Shown: positions 34,201 to 46,800, numbered from the stretch's first letter. The stretch is DNA of 64,000 nt from Anomaloglossus baeobatrachus (GCF_048569485.1 NC_134353.1:75610143-75674142); one strand, 5' to 3'. Program-made: numbers and translations. The notes: generated from the sequence alone by a model not told the origin.

Positions 34201-34529
34201 GCACCCGCCCTGTTGTCCTTCGGGATGTTTTTTTGTTGTTTGCGGGTACACATGTTGTTCATGTTGAACGGTTTTTTCAGTTCTCCGATGTTATTCGGAG
34301 TTAATTTGTTTAAACCAGTTAATGGCTTCCTCCTTCTTGCTTTGGCACTAAAACTGGAGAACCCGTGATACCACGGGGGGGTATAGCCAGAGGGGGAGGG
34401 GCCTTGCACTTTTAATGTAGTGCTTTGTGTGGCCTCCAGAGGGCAGTAGCTATACCCCAATCGTCTGGGTCTCCCAATAAGAGCTAGAAGAAAAGGAATT
34501 TACGGTAAGTAACAAAATTCCCTTCTTAA

Positions 34530-35778
34530 CTCAAGACATAGAAAGACTAAAAATACTTGAGACTCTAAAAACTAACAAAGCTCTATATATTCTTATTGTA
34601 GGATAGAACAAAAATGACAGCAAGACAGACAGGAGTCAGTTTCACAGAAACATTTAATGTCATACAAAATGGAAATAATGTCGTGTACAGAATCATGGCA
34701 GCAGCCAAAACAATAAACAAGGCCGACGAGTCCGAGGACGACGCTTTACCGAATACCACTCGACCTCTGTGCTCCAGGGACGCCCTTCTAGAAAACACAG
34801 CAATATCAAAAACGATTGTGCAAACATTAATGTACAAAAGTGATACAAAACTGGCATAAGAACGAAAAAAGAAGCACACAAAAACAGCGAGGAGTGCCGA
34901 GGACGGGCAGGCCAGAGGGTGGGGAGGACTTTGTTGTTTTGGGAACATATCAGTTGCATAAAAACTGTACCTAAAAGGCCGGGTTCAGGCGGGTGTATTT
35001 CATGGTCCCGATATAGACGATGCCCAGACTGACCACGTGTCTCCTGACGTGAACACAGCCTTAGATGTCTTATGAGACAGGAGACCTGTGATGGTCTACA
35101 TATGGACCGAGAAGAACACTGGTGTGAACTCCGCCTAAGAAACAGTTCTTCTGACGCGTTCCTAACCACCTCCAGCATCTTATCTCTGCCGTACGGTGGT
35201 GTTTGTTGAGGAGGTATGTTATGTTATACTGTAATTTGGCACAGTTGGGGGGAAGGGGGGGGGGGGTAACATCAATGCTTTAAGGGTAAGGGTCTATTTT
35301 ATGGGATTTGTTCATTGAGGCCCAAGTAGAAAACAATTGAGGAAGCCCTGCCCTACAAATGGCATAATTTGTACTTGTATCTCTGAGCAAATGTAACATG
35401 GCCACACACTTTAGATGGCTTCCGACCGAATGAGGTTTTAGCCCATCGTTCGGCCGAAAGTTATCTGAGCTGCTTCTTTCAGGCACAGCAGCACTCGCTC
35501 AGCAGAGCTCTCGAGTTTTCTATGAGAAAGCCACTGACAGACACGTCTTCCAGTGGCTTATCTCAGAGAGAACAATACAACTCAAATACATCAGAAAGAT
35601 ATCTCCATCAACCGGCGCCCTCATACGTATTACACTAATGTCAATTGAACCCGTCAATATCAAGTTCGGCCACCGGTCTGTGTATGGGTGCCGTAAGACA
35701 ATCCAGTGATCACTCATGTGGTGCACATCCAGCAAATCAGGATTATGTGTCCTTACCAGTTTGTGAATTTACCTTTCA
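34530..35778. other. Intergenic DNA with a repeat fragment at 35395-35710
   Basis: 34530-35390 shows nothing recognised. 35395-35710 begins ACATGGCCACACACTTTAGA and ends near GTATGGGTGCC; it resembles the fragment at 6825-7050 and is probably a decayed inverted-repeat element. Confidence 0.35.
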
Positions 35779-36234
35779 AGGGAATCTGTCAGTTGATTTT
35801 CTAGTACAATACTAATGATATCTTTAAATAGGGCTTAAGGAGACCTTGCAAGGTCAGTAAGTTTTATTGCTGTACATTATCCTGTTATCTTGTTGTAACC
35901 TCTGGAGAATTCATTGTCATGTCATAACTAGTCACACATATGTAAATACAAACTGCACATGTCCTGCTCCCCCCTTCCATCTCTCAGTTTTGGCATCCGT
36001 GAATGTAAAACTGAACTGAATTTGCACTGCTGCCCCCACCCATACTTCCTCCCACCTCAGCAGTGATGGTGATTTCATTGGAAGGTGGGTAGGGGGGGAG
36101 CACTGAATATGCAAATTATATTTACATACACTTGACCATTGTGCAAGAGATACTGAATTCTATGGAACTTACAGCAAGATAACAGGATAAGGTAGAACAA
36201 TAAAACTTACTGATCCTAAAAAGCCCTATTTTAA

Positions 36235-36636
36235 AGGCCCAGTCACACACAACGACTTACCAGCGATCCCGAAAACGATGTGACCTGATAGGCATCGCAG
36301 GTAAGTCGCTGGGAGGTTGCAGGTGAGATGTCACACAGTCAGGCCTTACCAACGATGCAGGAACAATACAGGTCACAGTAGCGACCTGTATAACGATCTC
36401 AGTAGTCACTGTGACCCTGTCACACAGTGTCAAACACAGCGATGTGTCCTGCCCAGCAGGACATCGCCTTTGAAGAAAATTGCCTGGACCATTCTGCAAC
36501 AACTAGCGATCTAACAGCAGGGGCCTGATCGCTGGTAGGTGTCACACATAAGATCGCTAACGGGATCGCTACTGCGTCACAGAAACCGTGACTCAGCTGC
36601 GATCTCGCTAGCGATCTCGTTATGTGTGACGGTACC
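36235..36636. mobile_element. TTAA-flanked MITE
   Basis: TTAA at 36231-36234 and 36637-36640 flank a 402-bp element starting AGGCCCAGTCACACACAACG and ending TATGTGTGACGGTACC. Words around GCGATC recur through it. It is a relative of the elements at 45597-50195. Confidence 0.75.
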
Positions 36637-36698
36637 TTAAGAGAACATTAGTATTGTAATAAAAGGAAATTTGTCAGGTGAGGTGGGAGTAGGACATA

Positions 36699-38265
36699 CA
36701 TTGGGTACGGAGAGTATTCAGACCCCTTTAAATTTTTCACTCTTCCAGCCATCTGGTAAATTCAAAAAAGTTATTTTTTTCTCATATCCCCATCTTGACA
36801 GAAAAAAAACAAATGTAGAAATTTTTGCAAAGTTGTTAAACAAGGAAAACCTAAATATCACGGTATTAAGTATTCAGACCCTTTGGTGAGACACTCATAT
36901 TTAAGTCCCATGCTGTCCATTTCCTTGTGATCCTCCTTGAGATGGTTCTACTTCTTCATTGGAGTCCAGCTGTGTTTAATTAAACTGATAGGACTTGATT
37001 TGGAAAGGTGCACACCTGTCTATATAAGACCTCACAGCTCACAGCGCATGTCACACTAAATGAGAATCAGGAGGTCAAAGGAACTGCCCAAGGAGCTCAG
37101 AGACAGAATTGTGGCAAGGCACAGATCTGGCCAAGGTTACAAAAGAATTTCTGCAGTACTCAAGGTCCCTAAGAGCACAGTGGCCGAAGTTTGGGATCAC
37201 CAGAACTCTTCCTAGACCTGGCCGTCCAGCCAAACTGAGCAATCGTGGGAGAAGAGCCTTGGTGAGAGAGGTAAAGAAGAACCCCAAGATCACTGTGGCT
37301 GAGCTCCAGAGATGCAGTAGGGAGATGGGAGAACGTTCCACTAAGTCAACTGCAGCCTGCAGCCCTCCACCAGTCGGGCCTTTATGGCAGTGGCCTGACA
37401 GAAGCCTCTCCTCAGGGCAAGACATATGAAAGACCACAGAGTTTGCAAAAGGAAGGACATGAAGAACTCCTAGACTATGAGAAATAAGATTCTCTGATCT
37501 GATGAGAAGATAGAACTATTTGGTGATAATTCTAAGTGGTATGTGGAGAAAACCAGGCACTGCTCATCACCTGCCAAATACAATCCCAACAGTGAAACAT
37601 GGTGGTGGCAGCATCATGCTATGGGGGTGTTTTTCAGCTGCAGGGACAGGACGACTGGTTGTAATTGAAGGAAAGATGAATATGACCAAGTTCAAAGATA
37701 TCATGGAAGAAAACCTCTTCCAGAGTGCTCTGGACCTCAGACTTGGCCGAAGGTTCACCTTCCAACAAGACAATGACCCTAAGCACACAGCTAAAATAAC
37801 AAAAGGAGTGGCTTCAGAACTCTGACCATTCTTGACTGGCACAGCCAGAGCCCTGACCTAAACCCAATTGAGCATCTCTGGAGAGACCTGAAACTGGCGT
37901 CCACCAACGTTCACCATCCAACCTGACGGAACTGGAGAGGATCTGCAAGGAAGAATGGCCGAGTATCCCCAAATCCAGAATCCATCATCATAATCATCAT
38001 CATCCAAGAAAACATGGCTGTACTAGCTCAAAAGGGTGCTTCTACTCAATACAAAGCAAAGGGTCTGAATACTTCTGACTGATATTTCAGGTTTTCTTGC
38101 TTAATACATTTGCGAAAAATTCTACAGTTCTGTTTTTTTCAAGATGGGGTGCAAAAGTGTACATTAATGAGAAGAAAAAAAAATGAACTTTTTGAATCTA
38201 CCAAATGCCTGCAAAGAAACAAAATGAAAATTTTAAAGGGGTCTGAATACTTTCCATACTCACTG
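36699..38265 (+). mobile_element. Second Tc1/mariner transposon, decayed
   Basis: The right end ACTTTCCATACTCACTG, flanked by TA, mirrors the left end CATTGGGTACGGAGAGTATT, also flanked by TA (36697-36698, 38266-38267). Length is 1567 bp. It differs from the first Tc1 in its ends and belongs to another subfamily. The transposase region runs from ATG at 37060 to about 37990. Confidence 0.9.
37060..37990 (+). pseudogene. Tc1 transposase pseudogene, second subfamily
   Basis: The ATG at 37060 begins MRIRRSKELPKELRDRIVAR, a typical Tc1 N-terminus. Pieces with [30 protein letters not shown] and [12 protein letters not shown] lie in the frames at 37109-37429 and 37520-37825; [15 protein letters not shown] follows in another frame. 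Stops and frameshifts separate them, so it is inactive. Confidence 0.85.
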
Positions 38266-38856
38266 TATGCCGTTTGTATCTGCATATGCTTGACTAGTTA
38301 CTATGTCACACTGAATTCTATGGATCTTACAACAAGATAACAGGATAACGTAAAGCAATAAAACTTACTGATCGTGAAAGGTCTCCTTAAGCCCCATTTA
38401 AAGATAACATTAGTATTGTACTAGGAAATCCCCTGACAGATTCCCTTTAAGCATGAAACAACAACCCAACCAAGAACGGGAATCAAAAGGAGTAAGAGCG
38501 GGGGAGGGGGGGGGGGGCTTACATTCCCATGTATACTTTGTAGAAAATCTAAACATACTACAGTGAGGGAAACTCAACAAAACCTCGGTCACATCTAATT
38601 CACCATACCCAAAGAATAACCAAGGGAAAGACAAGAACATCGACCAACTAACATGGAGGCCGTGATGTGAAGAAATAAAAATGGCTGGTGGTGGACGGCC
38701 ATAGATGAAGAGGACTACAACTCAATGCTGGAACTTGGCAAGCGTGAAGGAATTAAAAAGGGTAAGAACAGTCTAAACGGTTCCTCAAAACATGGTATTC
38801 ACTGAACCTAATATTAAAAGGGTTCCTTCCTCCCTTGAAAATGGTAAAAATAATAA

Positions 38857-38967
<111 letters not shown>

Positions 38968-39439
38968 AAAAAAAACAAAAAAAACTAGAACAGTTGACAG
39001 CTGCTTTAAAGTAGAAGAAGTTTTCCTTTCCTGTGGGGAATCTTGAAATATTTGAGACCATATAAAAAAAAAGAAAAAAAAAATTGCTTCCTGCACCACA
39101 AATCCAGGAAACTTTCCTGCACAAATATCTCCATTAGTTTCAAGGTGGTAGGAAGGGGCAGACAGCTGCCTCCATCAAACGTCATTAGAAAATGACCAAT
39201 ATTTTGATTTTTTTTGTTACAATTTTTTTTGCATTGTATAAACCATGTGTAATTTGGAAATCCTACAATTTTCACACAGGCCATTTTATATCCCCTATAT
39301 TAAGTTTTCAGCTGTCTCATTATCGTCAGAGGCAGGAAATACCTCTTAACAGCTTATATCACAGGATCCACCAATCACAATTGGAGATGTCACAGTTCAC
39401 CTCCTCCCCCTTCCTGCATCATAAACTTTGCACACGATC

Positions 39440-41277
39440 ATTAGATGCATCATAAGAATCAGTTTATTGCTGCTAATGTACATGGGAGATTCCTGAAATA
39501 TCAGAAAACAAAAAGTCTAGAGTAGCCTGTGTGACAACTGCAAGAGCTTTTTTTTTGGAAATAGGAAAAAGTTTAACAAAGAACAGACAAACTGTAGATC
39601 ATTTACGGATGACACAATCTATACAGACTATGTAGGTTAAGCCAAAGCAAAGACTTCTGCAAAAGAAAAAGACCCCCCCCTAGGTGGTGATTGCAGTTTG
39701 GGGGGTTGGCAGGATGAGGAGGCTTTTATTTAGGTTTTGGAGGAAAGAATGGAAATACCCATTATATATTACCACCAATGTAGATCAATGCAGATTATTA
39801 GACACGACCCAGGGGACAAGGCTGTAGTTCAACAAGTATCAGTGAAGCTCTGAAAACTCAAGTCTCGGGAGAAAAACGGAATAAAAAGACAATCTAGAAT
39901 AGGTAATGGCCTACAAAAACAACAGGCAAAATTCCACGCCAGGCATACTAAATAAAAAGTGGGAGGCCACACTAGGCATACTAAATAAAAAGTGGGAGGA
40001 GGAAGTAGCAGGGTTCTGGTTCGGCGGCACAGACTACTGATGTGGCAGTTGGATCGGGGTCCTACGAATAATTTTTCTCAACCCTAATAGAAAGCAGTCT
40101 ATACCCAAACTTCATGTCTTGACCAACTGGAAAACAATTTAGTAATGGTGGCACAAAGCCGGAGAGGGATACATTGGGCAAAATTTCAGCAGTCCTATGT
40201 AACAAATGATATACATCCAACTCTCATAACTAACTAGTTACCGACATAAGAAATCCACTGTCTTGAGGTTGCACCAAGTGGCTGGTTAAAAAAAAAAAAA
40301 AAAAAAAAAACAACCCCACAAAAACAAATTCTACAAACGATTTTCCAAAAATTTTCATGCAAAATCGTTAAAAGTATTGATCAATCGTCTATAGACGACC
40401 AAAAAGGTTGGATGGATGCACAGGAGGAGTTTCCCTTTAATTTTACCCCCCACGACATTTTGTTGCCAAACTAATATATTCCTTGTAGTAAAAAGATAAC
40501 AAGAAAACAAAAAACACAAGTGTAAAAACAAAATTCTGTACATATAATTACACATTAACCAAAATAAATAGGGGATGCGCACTGTATACAAATCAAGATC
40601 AGGACCATAGTGAGCAATCCTCACCTCTCTACAGTAAGGAGCGCACAGATATAGACTTTATTACTGGTAGTGATATCTGATGATGGCCTGGATATGGCAA
40701 TTATTAAAGTATCAATAGCGCGCCACCATCAACAAGGAAACCATGAGACTGTCCCCAAAGGATAACCAAAGCCAAGAACGAAGCACAAAACTGGGCCAGA
40801 AAATGTCAGTGCATGCCCAGGAGAGAGCGCTCCAAACCCGCGAGACGACCGGCCGGATCATGGTATGTATGGAGCCTCGCTGCATTTCTGGACAGAAGGC
40901 TTAGACTTGGTTTTCAACATGTCGACACATTTGGCAGTCGCTTTTCCCTTTCTCTGCATAATAAAAAAAAAAAAAAAAAATGATATGTGTTTGCTCTTCT
41001 GCTCATTGAGGTAACTGAGGATCAGTCAGTGAGCTCACTCTGATGAGGAGTTTGCAACTCTTATCTGTCTTACGCTGAACTACTCTGTGCTGACATATTG
41101 ACCACATCAAAGTTGAGCTGAATATTCATGTGGTCATAAATCATCATAGAAAAAACAAAAATAAAGTAAGCTCTCTAATGACTGATTCTCAGTTAACTCA
41201 TTTTGCAGCGAGGATGAGCGCGGAAACAAAAAGGGCCAGGAAAAGCCAAAATATTAAACTCAAAATATATAAAAGGA

Positions 41278-41310
<33 letters not shown>

Positions 41311-42812
41311 TGAAAACTACCCACAAACGTCGCAGATCATGGACGCCGCCAGCGCAGAGGCGATCCCCGCAGGGGGGACGCCGCCAGCGCAGAGGCGATC
41401 CCCGCAGGGGGGACGCCGCCAGCGCAGAGGCGATCCCCGCAGGGGGGACGCCGCCAGCGCAGAGAAGATCCCCGCAGGGGGGGGGAAGACGCCAGCGCAG
41501 AGGCGAAACGCAGGGGGGGGTGACGCCAGGGCAGAGGCGAAATACAGGGGGGACGACGCCAGCGCAGAGGCGAAACGCAGGGGGGAGGAAGACACCAGCG
41601 CAGAGGCGAAACGCGGGGGGGGGGGGGGGAGATGCCAGCGCAGAGGCGAAACGCAGGGGGGGGGGGGGGGGAAAGCGCCAGCGCAGGGGCGAAACGCAGG
41701 GGGGGGGGGGGGGGCGACGCCAGCGCAGAGGCAAAACGCAGGGGGGGGGGGGCAACGCCAGCACAGAGGCGAAACGCAGGGGAGGGGGGGGCGACGCCAG
41801 CGCAGAGGCGATCTGCAGGGCGACGACGCTAGCGCAGAGGCGATCCGCAGGGGGATGCAAGCTCGGCCCTCGGAGCCCCTGATTTACAGAGAGGTTACAC
41901 ACAATGCCAGGATCGATGCCCAACAAGAGCGGTTATACACTTTGAAAGCCTGTTATCTACGCCGGAGTTCAAAGATCCCCCTGAGAACACTAATGGGGGC
42001 AGAACAGAATAAAACTCCTTCATCTCATCAGTGCGGCTGATAAAACTCTACAGGAACACATCTTTCATCTCCTCTGTGCCCATCGGTCAGCTATAGTGAC
42101 TAACGGCAGACCCCCTGTAAGAGCCCCCTGTAAGGACGGACCGGTCAGATTTCCCTATCCCCCCATGTGGCAGCGCATCCTCTTGCTAAAACACTTGTTT
42201 GGGCAATTAAAAAAAATAAAAATATGCCAACAACTATAAAAAAGTAAACGAGAACTGATGACAATTCTCAAAAACATAGGAAAAAAAGAAGACTGACGGT
42301 TTTGTTGGTTTCTCACAGTCACAGAGCAGACGAGGGGATTCATTATAAAACACAAATACCCCCCAATAGTAAATTAATTGTCGCACACTTGGCCCACTGC
42401 ACCCACAATGTGGACATCGGTGGCAGGACCACCGCGGGGACCACCCGACCTGTCCCGAGTGCCACCTCTCCATACGTTGCCATTTCCCGATTCTTCACAG
42501 CCAAAGTTTTTGCAATAAATAAAGACGACGCCTCATGAGAAACTTGGCACGTTGCGGATTAAATTCTTATTCCGTAAATGCCCTATTTGACGTCATTTTT
42601 TGCCGATTTTTAGGTAGCACCTCGAAAGAGAACCGTGGCTTTCATTCGAACGCGTGTGAAAAATAAATCACTGTACAAATAAAACAATGTGTATTTAAAA
42701 AATATATACAGGTAAGGTCTCTGTCTGTACAAGGCTTTTATATATTATAGATACTGTTTATATATGTATATTTAATAATAAAAAATAAAAAAAAAAACTG
42801 TGAAAAATCCCT
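39440..42812 (-). other. TADA2B: Probable TADA2B 3' UTR
   Basis: Minus-strand AATAAA signals occur at 40657-40662 and 39463-39468, giving possible 3' UTRs of about 2.1 or 3.3 kb; no AATAAA was seen nearer the stop. Human TADA2B also has a long 3' UTR, by recall. The stretch contains a 33-bp tandem duplication (39941-39966 with 39974-39999), several A-runs and the G-rich minisatellite at 41341. The true end is not determined. Confidence 0.45.
41341..41860. repeat. 36-bp G-rich minisatellite
   Basis: About 15 copies of a unit with core GACGCCGCCAGCGCAGAGGC followed by GATCCCCGCAGGGGGG; later copies have GAAACGCA and G-runs of up to 15. Because 36 is a multiple of three, long frames stay open on both strands (250 and 242 codons); they are repeat artefacts. 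Confidence 0.92.
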
Positions 42813-43805
42813 TCATGAAGCGTCCCGAGATATCCAGCCGCTCTCGGTCAAAAAGTTTAAAATCCTTTTTTTTAGGACTTTGTCTAAGTAGCTGGGAAGA
42901 CGGCTCTTTGAGGGGATCCCCTGTCTTTTCTGAAGGTGGTCCTTGATGATAATGGTCTTGACAGTCAGGTATCGAGTGGGGCTCAGGTTTAAGGAGCTGC
43001 ACAGAACTTTCTCCCTGTCCGATAACATCTCGAACCCTTGAAGGTTTTCGATGGCAGCAAATTCTCCCTCTTTGCCGTCTTCCCTCCCCCTTTTGTTGCC
43101 GGCAGTGTTTTTATTCTCTTTCCGCTTTTCCCGCTTGTGGCGGGCAGCTTCGTACTCGGCAGACTCTTCCATCTTGGTGATGCCGTTTCGCCGGTACCTC
43201 TGGAGTTCTCGAAGTTTCGCCCTCAGCATTCTCTCTTTGTGAATATTCTCGTAGAAGTCGTCGATTTCCTTACAAGACATAAACTGATAGAGCGGCCGCA
43301 GCTTTAGCCGCAGTTCCTTCTCTTCTTTCGAGACTTTCCTTTTGGCGGGCTTCTCTTTATCCTTTTTATCTTTACCCAAAAATGCTGGTACCAAGTTATA
43401 GTCCCGGGCAATGTTCTTCCTCCGTTGCCGCTCTTTCAGTTTCCGGACGTACATGTCCACACAAGCCTCTTTAAGTTCTACTTCGACGTCGTCATCGTCG
43501 TAGTTGACAGACAGGCCGCTGATTAGCGTTTCGGCGTCCTGATCATACTCGATCTCATAGTCGTCGCGGAGCGGCATGTACCCCAGCTGCTGCTGCTCCT
43601 GCACAGTGATGTCTAAGGGAGGTAATGGCGTGGTCAGGCTGGGCGACAGAGGACCCCCGGTAGGACAGGTGTGGTCAGTTACTCTGTTGGGAATGTTGTC
43701 CGGTATGCACGCCTTGCCGAGGTTTCCGTGGATGTACATGCTGACGTAGTGCTCCATCACCTCCTGGGGTGTCCGGTTTGCACCCACATGTGCCGCCATA
43801 TCCTC
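42813..43805 (-). CDS. TADA2B: TADA2B exon 2 (terminal coding exon)
   Basis: The acceptor GTTTTAATCAG precedes GAGGATATGGCG (EDMAAHVGANRTPQEVMEHY). Codes for residues 91-420, stop TGA at 42815-42813. The SWIRM domain is at about residues 335-420 (KVLCSSLNLSPTRYLTVKT onward). Confidence 0.96.
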   Translation of the reverse strand, partial: EDMAAHVGANRTPQEVMEHYVSMYIHGNLGKACIPDNIPNRVTDHTCPTGGPLSPSLTTPLPPLDITVQEQQQLGYMPLRDDYEIEYDQDAETLISGLSVNYDDDDVEVELKEACVDMYVRKLKERQRRKNIARDYNLVPAFLGKDKKDKEKPAKRKVSKEEKELRLKLRPLYQFMSCKEIDDFYENIHKERMLRAKLRELQRYRRNGITKMEESAEYEAARHKREKRKENKNTAGNKRGREDGKEGEFAAIENLQGFEMLSDREKVLCSSLNLSPTRYLTVKTIIIKDHLQKRQGIPSKSRLPSYLDKVLKKRILNFLTESGWISRDAS

Positions 43806-46800
43806 CTGATTAAAACAAACAAAGAAAAAGTCACAATAGAAAGTCATATAATATAAATCGTACATATCAGGCAACACAACCAACGTCCACAGAAGATCCC
43901 GATCCCAAACACAACCAAAAAGTACCAATCGGAGGTCACGTCATAGCTCCAAAACGTGGACTGACCAATCGGTACTGAATCGCTCAGTGTGCGTAGACAG
44001 ACACTGTTCTCGGCAGCACAGTACTGTTTACACAAGACGATGCGCTGCCGAGAACAATGAGCTTTACATGCAGCACAAAAGACCATTTCACCCAACGAAC
44101 AAGTGTTTTGCTCATTCGTTACCCACTTACACTGCAAGACTATCATTAATCTTACAATGTGAATACACCTTAGAATATGGAGCACATTCATGGTTCCCCC
44201 ATTTCCAAAAATTACCCTTAGATGAGCCACAAATGTCTCAGATGCCAATATGCTTATGTGTCGGGTGAGAAAACACTGCTCAGTCAAGCCTAAGGCCCCT
44301 TTCACACTGTGCTCCGATCTCCATTCAGTGGTCCCATTGGGTCTTCCGCCTGAAACTCCTACAAAATGGGTTTTGGATGTATGCGCCGACGGGGGATCGG
44401 GCCACTGACTAGAATGGTGCAGACGGAGTCACCATGTGCTCGGCTGTGCACCATTTTCGGGGGTATACACTTTTTGGAAGCGCAGTATACTACATGTGGG
44501 TATCCACCTATGGAAAGTGTATACTCCCGAAAATGGTGCACAGCTGACCTGTGCCAAAGTGGAGGTGGGGAAAGTGAAGTTGACGGTGATTGGGAGCAGT
44601 GCTGTCACAACGTCATGTGAGCCCCAGCACTGGTGAAACCGCACCGGAACGGAAGGGGAGTATAGGCTTTTTTTATTAGAAGGGATTGTCCTAGTAGTGG
44701 AAAACCTCGCAAACACAAACTTGATATAAACACTGTCATTTTCTTATGACATTCTCTGTAAAGAGGTTTTGTATTTTCGAAAAGGTTTTGCCCCCAAACA
44801 AGCTTGTTATAAAAAAACAGATTGTGCTTTACTCATGCTCCCCAGGTCCACCGCTGACTCACAGTACTGCAGTCCATCAGTGAGCTGAGCAGCTCTGCCG
44901 TATAAACGCTGAGCTCACCAATTAGCTGCAGCATTGTTGACGTCACACTAGTGCTGCAGACAACAACAAACGCTGGACCTGGAGAGGGCGACTAAAACAT
45001 AAATAGAAAAAAAAAAAAAAAATTACTACAAACGACCTCTGGGGACACAAGATTCTGAAATTCCCATTAAGGGAATCACGATCAGGACTCACTGTGTCCT
45101 GGTGCAGCGGGTCCTGACCTGAGGAGCAGCGAGTTTCCTCCGCAGGAGACCGCAGCTGCTTGTACCCACGATCAGGGCTCAGTGCGCTGCGGTCTCTCGC
45201 TTGTGTTCTCCCTACGGAGGACGCATGCAACTCCACAGCAAACAATTGACATGCTGTGGTCTGGAAAGCCGCACCGCAGATCAGTGTTTGCTGTGGAAAA
45301 AAACAAGCACAGTGGGCAAGAGATTTCTAGAAATCCATCCACTGTGCTTGTACTGTACAACGCAGCGTTTTGGACGCAGAGAAAACACTCTACATCCAAA
45401 ACGCTGCAAACACTGATCGTGGGCACACACCCTAAGAGGCATAGGTTATCTCTTCCTCTGGGGACACAAAATTCTGAAGATGGAAAATATGCATATCTAA
45501 TCTCTTCCTCTGGGGACATAAGATATGCATCTTAAAAGGGGTTTTCAGAATCTTATCACCGCCTGTAGGAACCCAAGATTCTGGTAACTCCTTTAAAGCT
45601 GGGGTCACACTAAACGACAGCGACGTCGCTGTTACGTCACCATTTTCTGTGACGTAGCAGCGACCTTGTATGTCGCTGTTATGATCGCTGCTTAGCTGTC
45701 AAACACAGCAGCCGAAGCAGCGATCATAACGACACGCGTCGCTGTGCTGCAACATGTGCAGAGAGCAGGGAGCCGCGCACACTGAGCGCTGGCTCCCTGC
45801 TCTCCTAGCTACAGTACACATCGGGTTAATTACACAATGTGTACTGCAGCTACATGTGCAGAGAGCTAGAGCCGGAGCCGCGCACACTGCTTAGCGCTGG
45901 CTCCCTGCTCTCCTAGCTACAGTACACATCGGGTTAATTACACAATGTGTACTGCAGCTACATGTGCAGAGAGCTAGAGCCGGAGCCGCGCACACTGAGC
46001 GCTGGCTCCCTGCTCTCCTAGCTACAGTACACATCGGGTTAATTACACAATGTGTACTGCAGCTACATGTGCAGAGAGCTAGAGCCGGAGCCGCACACAC
46101 TGAGCGCTGGCTCCCTGCTCTCCTAGCTACAGTACACATCGGGTTAATTACACAATGTGTACTGCAGCTTCATGTGCAGAGAGCAGGGAGCCGCGCACAC
46201 TGCTTAGCGCTAGCTCCCTGCACTCCTAGCCACAGTACACATCGGGTTAATTACACGATGTGTACTGCAGCTACATGTGCAGAGAGCAGGAGCCGGCACT
46301 GGCAGCGTGAGAGGCTGGTAACAAAGGTAAATATCGGGTAACCACCTTGGTTACCCGATGTTTACCTTGGTTACAGCTTTCCACAGCTGCCAGACGCCGG
46401 CTCCTGCTCCTTGCTCGCTTCATTTCGTCCCTCTCTCGCTGTCACACACAGCGATCTGTGCGTCACAGCGGCAGAGTTACGACCAAAAAATGAAGCTGGA
46501 CATTCAGCAACGAGCTGCGACCTCACAGCAGGGGCCAGCTCGTTGCTGGATGTCACACACAGCGACAGCGACGGGACGTCGCTGCAACGTCACAGAAAAT
46601 GGTGACGTAGCAGCGACGTCGTTGTCGCTGTGTGTGACACCACCTTAAGACGCATATCTTATCTCCGTCTCTAGAGACACAAGATTCTGTGTGCATTACT
46701 CATTCTCCCCAGGTCCAGCAATAACTGACAAGACTGCAGCCCAATAGTATTGCTGACATGACACTAGTGCTGCAGACAACAACAGAAACTATGAGCAGCG

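Larger units (their letters stand above)
28456..34527 (+). mobile_element. DIRS-type tyrosine-recombinase retrotransposon, looks largely whole
   Basis: A second DIRS element of about 6.07 kb. Inverted terminal repeats lie at 28456-28599 and 34349-34485, with a right outer extension to 34527; the two arms are virtually identical. The internal complementary region is at 34104-34200. Parts: gag-like frame 29629-31122, overlapping reverse transcriptase/RNase H frame 30963-33017, and tyrosine recombinase region about 33000-34036 in another frame. Overlapping frames of this kind are normal for DIRS. The three parts are open over their full visible length, so it looks whole or nearly so and is probably young. 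It is related to, but clearly distinct from, the copy in GRPEL1 intron 2. No target duplication is seen, as expected. Confidence 0.92.
35779..38452. mobile_element. Composite foldback repeat with nested insertions
   Basis: The outer left end AAGGGAATCTGTCAG and the outer right end CTGACAGATTCCCTTT are inverse. Inner segments repeat this: the left arm AGTAAGTTTTATTGCTG...CCTGTTATCTTGTTG (35855-35900) has inverse partners at 36170-36215 and again at 38325-38370. The right arm therefore occurs twice, once before and once after a Tc1 element, which suggests one element inside or beside a second copy. A TTAA element (36235-36636) and the Tc1 (36699-38265) interrupt it. Confidence 0.6.

Noticed and set aside
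41130-42040. Open frames of 250, 242 and 233 codons on both strands
   Set aside because: Glycine/arginine- or proline-rich artefacts of the 36-bp minisatellite.
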